From Paracoccus haematequi (GTDB lineage Bacteria > Pseudomonadota > Alphaproteobacteria > Rhodobacterales > Rhodobacteraceae): a stretch of DNA of 32,414 nucleotides. Positions 15,277 through 21,215 of the stretch are shown piece after piece. The DNA lies in assembly GCA_945881965.1 (NCBI GenBank), contig CAMCVS010000021.1:1-32414 (forward strand), written 5' to 3'. Both the position numbers and the translations under genes were made by a program. Every line of letters starts with the position of its first letter. Positions within the stretch are counted from its first letter, which is position 1. The notes beneath the pieces are model-generated. The model was not told the origin of the DNA. It searched no databases and saw only the letters and a program-made list of their open reading frames with translations.

Positions 15277-16389
15277 TCAATCGGGCCGGTCTTCCAGCAC
15301 GCCATCTGCGGACATCTGCGCGTAAAGCAGCCCCTCGCGCAGGCCACGGTCGGCGACCGACAGCCGGTCGGTGGGCCAAAGCCGCAGCAGCGCCTGCAAA
15401 ATCGCCGCGCCCGACATGATCAGCGCGTGGCGGTCATGGCCGATGCGCGGGTCGTCGATGCGGCCCTTGGGGCCAAGGTCAAGGTAATTGCGGATAACGG
15501 TGTCGATCTGATCCGATGTCATCCGCAGCCCATCCACCTTGGTCCGGTCATAGCGTTTCAGGCCCAGATGGCTGGCCGCCACCGTCGTGACCGTGCCAGA
15601 CGTGCCGACGATCTGGAACCCCTCGCGCGCCTGCACGTCTTTGTAGGGCGTAAACTCCGCCAGATGTTCTTCAAAGAACCACGACATCAGCGCGAACCGC
15701 GCGCCGTCATCCTCGACATCGTTGAACTGGTCGCGCAGCGTGGCGACCCCCAGGGGCACCGAAATCCAGTCCACCACGCGGGCCACCGGAAACGGGCTTG
15801 CGGGCGGGTGAAAGCCGGCATGCAGCCGCATGATCGCGCGCGGCCGGTCGCGGGGCGCAACCGCCGTCAGGTCGATCCAGACCAGTTCGGTTGATCCGCC
15901 GCCGATATCCACCACCAGCAACTGTTCCGTGCGCGTGGACACCAAGGGCGCGCAGGAAATCACCGCCAGCCGCGCCTCTTCCTCGGGCTTGATGGTTTCC
16001 AGTTGCAGACCGGTTTCGCGCTTGATCGTCGCCAGAAATTCGGCCCCGTTGGCGGCGCGGCGGCAGGCCTCTGTCGCGACCAGCCGCATCCGTTTCACAC
16101 CGTGGCGGCGGATCTTCTGCTGGCAAATGCGCAGCGCCTGCACCGTGCGCGCCATTGACGCGCGGCTTAACCGCCCGGTCTGTTCCAGACCCTGACCCAG
16201 CTGCACCGATTTGGAAAAACTGTCCACGACGTGAAACTGACTGCCCCGCGGCTGGGCAATCAGCATGCGACAACTGTTTGTGCCCAAATCCAGCGCCGCA
16301 TACAGCGTCGCAGGATCGGGTGGTTCGGGCGCGGGGCTTTCGACCGCTTTCGGGAACGCGCCCGCACCGCCGGGACGCTTGGGCGTCAT
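15277..16389 (-). CDS. Ppx/GppA-family exopolyphosphatase / (p)ppGpp phosphohydrolase
   Basis: An ASKHA-fold phosphatase of 370 residues that hydrolyses terminal phosphates of polyphosphate or pppGpp; sequence does not decide which. Visible motifs: the phosphate-1 loop DLGTNSCR (residues 34-41), RLVATEACRRAANG with the family's (S/A)T(A/E)A(L/C)R-type motif, KPEEEARL, the phosphate-2 loop DIGGGSTEL, and GTSGTVTTVAA. A Pro-rich 28-residue N-terminal extension precedes the fold. The start at 16389 is chosen because GGAGGG lies 7 bases upstream; the frame stays open 29 codons further. Conserved pairing with rlmE downstream suggests one transcript. Activity could connect stringent-response or polyphosphate levels with ribosome maturation, but that is inference. 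Confidence 0.93.
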   Translation of the reverse strand: MTPKRPGGAGAFPKAVESPAPEPPDPATLYAALDLGTNSCRMLIAQPRGSQFHVVDSFSKSVQLGQGLEQTGRLSRASMARTVQALRICQQKIRRHGVKRMRLVATEACRRAANGAEFLATIKRETGLQLETIKPEEEARLAVISCAPLVSTRTEQLLVVDIGGGSTELVWIDLTAVAPRDRPRAIMRLHAGFHPPASPFPVARVVDWISVPLGVATLRDQFNDVEDDGARFALMSWFFEEHLAEFTPYKDVQAREGFQIVGTSGTVTTVAASHLGLKRYDRTKVDGLRMTSDQIDTVIRNYLDLGPKGRIDDPRIGHDRHALIMSGAAILQALLRLWPTDRLSVADRGLREGLLYAQMSADGVLEDRPD

Positions 16390-16561
16390 CGTCACGCCCT
16401 CCGATTTCAAGTTGGCTCTAAGGTAGGGCTTTGCCGTCACTGGCGCAAGCATCGCGCGCGGGATCATGAAGATCATCGGAAACTTTCATGCCCGACTGCG
16501 CGCGGCGCTCTGGTCGCGCCATGTCCATGCAGGCTAGGGTGCACGCGTCGCCCTTGGCGGC

Positions 16562-16579
16562 CCGGTTGTCGAAAACCGG
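16562..16579. repeat. Inverted repeat in the divergent promoter of the C1 operon
   Basis: CCGGTT (16562-16567), spacer GTCGAA, AACCGG (16574-16579); flanking GG and CC lengthen the dyad with one bulged C. It lies in the 262-base divergent region (16390-16651) between the Ppx/GppA gene and the one-carbon operon, about 72 bases before the first start codon. A direct repeat GCGACAG occurs nearby (16612-16618 and 16625-16631). An operator is possible; I see no cobalamin-riboswitch core in this region. Confidence 0.4.
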
Positions 16580-16651
16580 CCATGGGGCCTTGCGTCTGCG
16601 CGTTAGACAGAGCGACAGACAAAGGCGACAGCACAGCCAAAGGGGGCGACC

Positions 16652-16948
16652 ATGCCGGACGTTACAATCGTATTCTGGCGCGATATTCCGGCGCAGGTGA
16701 TCGTCGGGCGCGGGCGTTCGGGGTCAAAGCACCCGTTGCCCGAACGTTTTGAACAGGCGATTGACCGCGCCGCGATGCGGATCGGCGCGCGCGACAGCGA
16801 TGCCTATCTTGCGGAATGGCGCAAAGCCCCGCCCTATAGCGTCGAAGGCGAACCGGCCGAGGTTGCAGCCCGCGAAGCCGCGCGTATCGTGGCAGAATAT
16901 GACCCGGCGCGTCTGAAGGCGCTGATCGACAACGACGGCCATGCGTAA
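16652..16948 (+). CDS. Small 'virulence factor' domain protein of the C1 operon
   Basis: A 98-residue protein matching, from memory, the small family labelled 'Virulence_fact' (PF13769), whose biochemical role is not established. Conserved-looking elements are VTIVFWRDIPAQVIVGRG near the N-terminus and ERFEQAIDRAAMR in the middle. There is no signal peptide, membrane segment or cysteine. AAAGGGGG lies 5 bases before the ATG. It leads an operon whose next gene, a MetF-like reductase, starts 27 bases after its stop. The name is probably misleading: constant company with folate C1 genes suggests a partner or assembly factor of the MetF-like or methyltransferase protein. That function is inferred from position only. 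Confidence 0.85.
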   Translation: MPDVTIVFWRDIPAQVIVGRGRSGSKHPLPERFEQAIDRAAMRIGARDSDAYLAEWRKAPPYSVEGEPAEVAAREAARIVAEYDPARLKALIDNDGHA

Positions 16949-16975
16949 ATGGCCGTTCCACCAGGAAAGACGCTG

Positions 16976-17908
16976 ATGGCCCTGTTCAATTTCCGCAAGA
17001 CCCCCGCCGCGCAGGCCCCCGCCGATGACGCGCTGCTGCCCGCGTTCCTGAAAGGCTTTTCCATCGAGGTCATGCCGCGCACCGCCGAAAAGGTGCCGGA
17101 TTTCCGCGCCATCCTGCCTGCGGGCACGCGCGTCTATATCGCGCATCTGGACGGCACGCCGATTGCCGACATGGTGGCGACGGCAAAACGTCTGCACGCC
17201 GACGGCTTTCCGGTGATGCCGCACTTCCCGGCCCGGATCATCCCCGACCGCGCCACGCTGGCCGACTGGATCGCGCGCTATCGCGGCGAGGCGGATGTGC
17301 GCCAGGCGCTGCTTTTGGGCGGCGGGGTCAACACGCCTGCGGGTGAATACCATTCCTCGATGCAGTTGCTGGAAACCGGCCTGTTCGGTGATTTCGACCG
17401 GTTGCACGTCGCAGGCCACCCCGAAGGCAACCGCGACATCGACCCCGACGGATCGGACCGCGTGGTGATGCAGGCGTTGCAATGGAAACAGCGGTTTGCC
17501 GACACCTCGGACGCCAAGATGGCAATTGCCACGCAGTTCTGTTTCGAAGCCGCCCCGATCATCGACTGGGTGGATCAGTTGACCGCCGCCGGGATCACGA
17601 TTCCCGTGCATATCGGCATCGCGGGGCCTGCAAAATTGCAAACCCTGATCAAGTTTGCGGTGGCCTGCGGCGTGGGTGCATCCATGCGCGTCTTGCAGAA
17701 ACGCGCGATGGACGTCACCAAGCTGCTACTGCCCTATGAACCGATGGACGTGCTGGCAGACCTCGCCGCGCACAAGGCCGCGAACCCCGGTTTCGGCATC
17801 GAAGCCGTGCATTTCTTCCCGTTGGGCGGAATTGCGACCAATGCCCAATGGGTGACCACGCATGGTGGTGCCTCGGGTCAACCCGCCAACGCCGGAGACG
17901 CGCCATGA
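16976..17908 (+). CDS. Methylenetetrahydrofolate reductase-like protein (MetF family)
   Basis: A 310-residue TIM-barrel flavoprotein expected to interconvert 5,10-methylene-THF and 5-methyl-THF, here probably to oxidise methyl groups delivered to THF. Family signs: the catalytic-position Glu (E31 in FSIEVMPRT, where MetF has FEFFPP), LHVAGHPEGNRDI, ATQFCFEAAPIIDWVDQL, and IPVHIGIAGP near the C-terminal half. The start at 16976 has AGGAAAG 6 bases before it; an in-frame ATG right after the previous stop (16949) would add nine residues without a clear Shine-Dalgarno. Its stop overlaps the next start (ATGA, 17905-17908), so the two are translationally coupled. It is divergent from housekeeping MetF and belongs to the type found beside corrinoid methyltransferases. 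Confidence 0.9.
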   Translation: MALFNFRKTPAAQAPADDALLPAFLKGFSIEVMPRTAEKVPDFRAILPAGTRVYIAHLDGTPIADMVATAKRLHADGFPVMPHFPARIIPDRATLADWIARYRGEADVRQALLLGGGVNTPAGEYHSSMQLLETGLFGDFDRLHVAGHPEGNRDIDPDGSDRVVMQALQWKQRFADTSDAKMAIATQFCFEAAPIIDWVDQLTAAGITIPVHIGIAGPAKLQTLIKFAVACGVGASMRVLQKRAMDVTKLLLPYEPMDVLADLAAHKAANPGFGIEAVHFFPLGGIATNAQWVTTHGGASGQPANAGDAP

Positions 17909-18975
17909 CCCGCACCATCATCGAATCGAAAACCAAGACCGTCATCATCGGCTTTGACCAGCCGTTCTGCGTCATCGGGGAACGCATCAACCCGACAGGC
18001 CGCAAGAAACTGGCCGCCGAGCTGGAGATGGACGATTTTTCTACCGTCGAACGCGACGCAGTGGATCAGGTTGCGGCAGGCGCCACGGTGCTGGATGTCA
18101 ACTCGGGCGCGGTGTTCACCAACAAGATGGCGACTGATCCCCGCTATGCCGACAACAACTTTGTCGAGCCGATGCTGATGCCCGAAATGATCCGCCGGGT
18201 GCAGGCGGTGGTGGATGTGCCCTTGTGCATCGACAGTTCCGTGCCCGGCGCGCTGGAAGAGGGTCTGCGCGCCTGCGAAGGCCGTCCGCTGCTGAATTCC
18301 GTCACCGGCGAGGAAGAGCGGCTGGAGCGCGTGCTGCCCTTGGTCAAGAAATACAATGTGCCGGTTGTGGCGATTTCCAACGATGACACCGGGATTTCCG
18401 AGGACCCCGATGTGCGGTTCGCGGTGGCGAAAAAGATCGTCGAACGCGCCGCGGATTTCGGTATTCCGGCCTATGACATCGTGGTTGACCCGCTGGTGAT
18501 GCCGATAGGCGCGATGGGCACGGCGGGGCAGCAGGTGATCACGCTGGTGCGGCGCCTGCGCGAGGAATTGGGCGTGAACACCACATGTGGTGCATCAAAC
18601 ATCAGCTTTGGCCTGCCGAACCGGCATGGCATCAACAACGCCTTCCTGCCGATGGCGATCACGGCGGGCATGACGTCAGCCATCATGAACCCCTGCGCTC
18701 TGCCCATCGGCGCGGCCAAGATCGCCGAAAAGCGCGCGGAAGTCGCGGCGCTTGGCATCATGCTGCCCGAGGATATGGATGACGAGACGTTTGTCACGCT
18801 GTTCGGGCTGGGGTCCACCAAATCCAAGGCCGGTAAGGAAATGGAGGCGATACGCGCCACCAATTTCCTGATGAATAACGATCCTTCGGGGGCCGAGTGG
18901 ATCAAGTTCAACCGCGCGCCGCAGGCCGAAGGCGAGGGGCGCAGCGGGCGTCCGGGCAGCCGCCGCCGCCGCTGA
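17905..18975 (+). CDS. Pterin-binding methyltetrahydrofolate:corrinoid methyltransferase-like protein (DHPS fold)
   Basis: A 356-residue dihydropteroate-synthase-fold protein of the MtgC/AcsE/MetH-pterin-domain type, which moves a methyl group between a corrinoid protein and THF. Visible: INPTGRKKL, GATVLDVNSG, VPLCIDSS, NSVTGEE, VPVVAISND, DIVVDPLVMPIG and TTCGASNISFGLPNR with the conserved Asn of the pterin pocket. The protein ends in a basic tail (SGRPGSRRRR). GGAGACG precedes the ATG, which overlaps the MetF-like stop. With MetF it would feed methyl groups from demethylation into the folate pool. Dihydropteroate synthase for folate synthesis is an alternative reading of the fold, but the context and length argue against it. 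Confidence 0.92.
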   Translation: MTRTIIESKTKTVIIGFDQPFCVIGERINPTGRKKLAAELEMDDFSTVERDAVDQVAAGATVLDVNSGAVFTNKMATDPRYADNNFVEPMLMPEMIRRVQAVVDVPLCIDSSVPGALEEGLRACEGRPLLNSVTGEEERLERVLPLVKKYNVPVVAISNDDTGISEDPDVRFAVAKKIVERAADFGIPAYDIVVDPLVMPIGAMGTAGQQVITLVRRLREELGVNTTCGASNISFGLPNRHGINNAFLPMAITAGMTSAIMNPCALPIGAAKIAEKRAEVAALGIMLPEDMDDETFVTLFGLGSTKSKAGKEMEAIRATNFLMNNDPSGAEWIKFNRAPQAEGEGRSGRPGSRRRR

Positions 18976-18978
18976 TCC

Positions 18979-19857
18979 ATGGCAGACCTGTCGCTGGTGA
19001 TGGATGCAGGCGGCACCACCTGTCGCCTTGCGCTGGCACAGGGCGGGCAGATGGTGGCAGGCTCGCGCGCGGATGTGCCGACGCGGGGCGATCCCGTGGC
19101 GGTTTGCGCGGCCTATCTGGCGGGGCGGCCTCTCGCGGGCGCAGTTCTGGCCGGGGCGGGGCCGGTGTTACACGGCCGCCTGTCCCTGACCAACGCGGAT
19201 TTTGTGCTGGATGCGGCGCAATTGCAGGCCACCTTGGGCGCGCCGGTGCATCTGGTGAACGATCTGGTGGCGCAGGCACATGGGTTGGACAGCCTGCCCG
19301 GTGATGCGGGCGATCTGCTGCTGCCGGGATTAGCGGTGCCGGGTGCGCCGCGCCTGATCGCCGGGATTGGCACGGGATTGAACGCAGCGGTGTTGCATGG
19401 GGCGGGTGCGACCCTGCGCGTCCCGCCATCCGAGGCGGGGCAGACAGCCATGCCCGCGCTGCCCGCCTTGGCCGGGTTTCGCGGCCCGACGGGGGCCCGC
19501 CCCGTTGCCGAGGATCTGATATCCGGTCCCGGTCTGGCGCGGCTGCATCTGCATCTGACGGGACAGGCCCTGTCCCCCGCTGACGTGATCGCGGCGGGTC
19601 ATGGTCCCACGCTGGAAATCTGGGCCGAAGCGTTGGGGGCATGGCTGGCCGATCTGGCGCTGGTGCATCTGGCGCAGGGTGGCCTCTGGTTGGCGGGTGG
19701 GGTGGCTGCGGCCACAGCCCCGCACATGCCGCGCCACGCCTTGCAGCGCGGTTTGCACCGGGCGGGCGCGTTCAAGGCGCTGTTGTCGGGCCTGCCCGTC
19801 AGGGTCATCAGCGATGACGACCTCGCCTTGCGCGGGGCGGCCGCGCTGACCGGCTAG
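18979..19857 (+). CDS. glk: Glucokinase-like sugar kinase (Glk family)
   Basis: A 292-residue ASKHA kinase resembling bacterial Glk, which phosphorylates glucose with ATP. Phosphate-1 loop DAGGTTCRLAL (residues 9-19), LVNDLVAQAHGL with the catalytic-position Asp, GTGLNAAVL, EAGQ in the place of the sugar-binding EGGH, AEDLISGPGLARLH, LAGGVAAA, and a C-terminal AFKALLSGLPVRVI like the Glk end. It is shorter than E. coli Glk (321). The start lies 3 bases after the previous stop, so it is the last gene of the C1 operon. Its stop overlaps the convergent regulator's stop in a shared CTAG (19854-19857). Why a sugar kinase sits in this operon is unclear; a BadF/BadG-type or N-acetylglucosamine kinase is a weaker alternative. 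Confidence 0.78.
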   Translation: MADLSLVMDAGGTTCRLALAQGGQMVAGSRADVPTRGDPVAVCAAYLAGRPLAGAVLAGAGPVLHGRLSLTNADFVLDAAQLQATLGAPVHLVNDLVAQAHGLDSLPGDAGDLLLPGLAVPGAPRLIAGIGTGLNAAVLHGAGATLRVPPSEAGQTAMPALPALAGFRGPTGARPVAEDLISGPGLARLHLHLTGQALSPADVIAAGHGPTLEIWAEALGAWLADLALVHLAQGGLWLAGGVAAATAPHMPRHALQRGLHRAGAFKALLSGLPVRVISDDDLALRGAAALTG

Positions 19858-20477
19858 ACCAGCCGCAATTCCTTGGCCAGCATCGCGGCATGGGTGCGGT
19901 TGCGCGCCTGCAATTTGCGGCTGACGGTTTTCACGTGCAGTTTCACCGTCACCTCCTGCACATCCAGATCGCGGGCGATTTCCTTGTTGGCCTTGCCATC
20001 GCACAACCCGCGCAGCACGTCCAATTCGCGCGGCGTCAGATGCGGCGCAACCAGCGTCTGCCCTGACGCAAGCGGGGCTGCACCCGTGCTGTCGTTCTCA
20101 TCAAACACGCTGTCCCCGGCCAGCAGGCGGTCAACGGCATGCAGCAGCACTGTGGGGCTCAGCGATTTGGTCAGGAACCCGCGCGCGCCAGCCATCCGCG
20201 CGCGACGCGCCACATCGGCGTTGCCGGTGCCTGTCAACAGCGCGATCGGCCCGCCGCCGTTCAGGGCCATCATCTGGCGCAGCCCGTCGGGCAGGGTCAT
20301 CCCCGGCATGGAATAATCCAGCAACACCAGCTTTGCGCCCTGCATCGCAATCAGCGCCGCGCGCGCGCTGTCCAGATCACCAGCCTCTGTGACGGAGAAC
20401 CCGCCGCGCTGGCGCAGCATCTCTGCCAGCGTCATGCGCACAAGGTCGTGATCGTCGGCCAGAAGAATGGTTGTCAT
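19854..20477 (-). CDS. LuxR/NarL-type response regulator
   Basis: A 207-residue two-component transcription regulator. The receiver domain occupies about residues 1-120: acidic pocket ADDHD (8-11), phosphorylation site D54 in LLDYSMPG, T82 and K104. A LuxR-type helix-turn-helix spans about 146-205 (LTPRELDVLRGLCDGKANKEIA, VTVKLHVKTVSRKL). The start at 20477 is taken because the receiver fold begins at once; no good Shine-Dalgarno is visible, and the frame is open 29 more codons. It diverges from the periplasmic protein and hybrid kinase at 20665-23738, making that kinase its likely partner through the Hpt domain. The palindrome at 20634-20647 is a candidate binding site. Confidence 0.93.
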   Translation of the reverse strand: MTTILLADDHDLVRMTLAEMLRQRGGFSVTEAGDLDSARAALIAMQGAKLVLLDYSMPGMTLPDGLRQMMALNGGGPIALLTGTGNADVARRARMAGARGFLTKSLSPTVLLHAVDRLLAGDSVFDENDSTGAAPLASGQTLVAPHLTPRELDVLRGLCDGKANKEIARDLDVQEVTVKLHVKTVSRKLQARNRTHAAMLAKELRLV

Positions 20478-20633
20478 GTCGTCGTTATCACTCGACTTCG
20501 GCGAAAAAGGCAACCTTTCGTTACCTGTTTCTCGGGCAGATTGGTCATCCGCACCCTGTTCCATTGGATAGGCTATCCCTTTGTGATGCGCGGCCCCGTG
20601 ACGTGGCGCAACCTGCCGGATATGCTTTGCGCA

Positions 20634-20647
20634 TTATTTGCAAATAA
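20634..20647. promoter_or_regulatory. Perfect 14-bp AT-rich palindrome, candidate operator
   Basis: TTATTTGCAAATAA reads the same on both strands. It stands out in GC-rich surroundings, lies 17 bases before the start of the periplasmic protein gene and about 156 bases before the divergent LuxR-type regulator. NarL/LuxR proteins bind inverted repeats of about this size, so it is a plausible autoregulatory site; part of it could also be a -10 region. Confidence 0.6.
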
Positions 20648-20664
20648 ACGGTTGAGGCTTTCCG

Positions 20665-21213
20665 ATGATCCGCATCTTTGCTGCCATGTTTTCCGGTGCA
20701 TTCCGCCTGACTGCGGTTTTGCGTCACATCGTCCTTCTGCTGCTTCTGGCGGCGCCGCTTGCGGCACAAACCTCAGAGCCGCTGCTGCGCCTGACCTTGC
20801 CGGGCGATACGTCCCCGCGTCTGATCAGCCGCGACGACCTGCTGGCGCTGCCGCAGCAGCGTTTTGTCACCGCGACGATCTGGACCGAAGGTGTGGTGGC
20901 GTTCGAGGGGCCTACCTTGCATGATCTGCTGGCCGCGCAGGGCATCACGGCGGATCCGCAGACCCCGCTGACCGCGCGGCTGGTCGCGCTGAACCACTAT
21001 TTCGTCGATATGCCGGTGACCGAGGCCACGCCTGAGGCACCGATCCTGGCGCTGACCCGCGACGGCGTTGCCCTGACCGCGCGCGACAAGGGGCCACTTT
21101 GGGTGGTCTATCCCTATGACGCCGACCGCGCCTATCGCAGCGAGGTGATCTATGCCCGCTCGATCTGGCAGTTGACGGAAATCCTGGTCATGCCTGCGGC
21201 CCCGGCCCGCTGA
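20665..21213 (+). CDS. Periplasmic molybdopterin-oxidoreductase-like (SUOX fold) protein lacking cysteine
   Basis: A 182-residue protein with a hydrophobic N-terminal segment (IVLLLLLAAPLAAQ, about residues 22-35) that looks like a signal peptide ending in an Ala-x-Ala-type site. The mature part resembles the small sulfite-oxidase/YedY molybdopterin-binding fold: FEGPTLHDLLAAQGI, LNHYFVDMPV, DGVALTARDKGPLWVVYPYD, RSIWQLTEI. True oxidoreductases of this fold bind Mo through a cysteine, and this protein contains no cysteine at all, so a catalytic Mo centre is unlikely. GAGG lies 7 bases before the ATG. The hybrid kinase gene begins 2 bases after its stop, so it is probably a ligand-sensing partner of that kinase. 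This is inferred from position. Confidence 0.82.
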   Translation: MIRIFAAMFSGAFRLTAVLRHIVLLLLLAAPLAAQTSEPLLRLTLPGDTSPRLISRDDLLALPQQRFVTATIWTEGVVAFEGPTLHDLLAAQGITADPQTPLTARLVALNHYFVDMPVTEATPEAPILALTRDGVALTARDKGPLWVVYPYDADRAYRSEVIYARSIWQLTEILVMPAAPAR

Positions 21214-21215
21214 GG

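Noticed and set aside
16390-16651. Cobalamin riboswitch in front of the C1 operon
   Set aside because: The expected conserved core elements were not seen; only a short inverted repeat is present.
17905-18975. Folate-biosynthesis dihydropteroate synthase (FolP)
   Set aside because: The fold is shared, but the length, the SNISFGLPNR pterin-pocket motif and the coupling to a MetF-like gene match the corrinoid methyltransferase branch.
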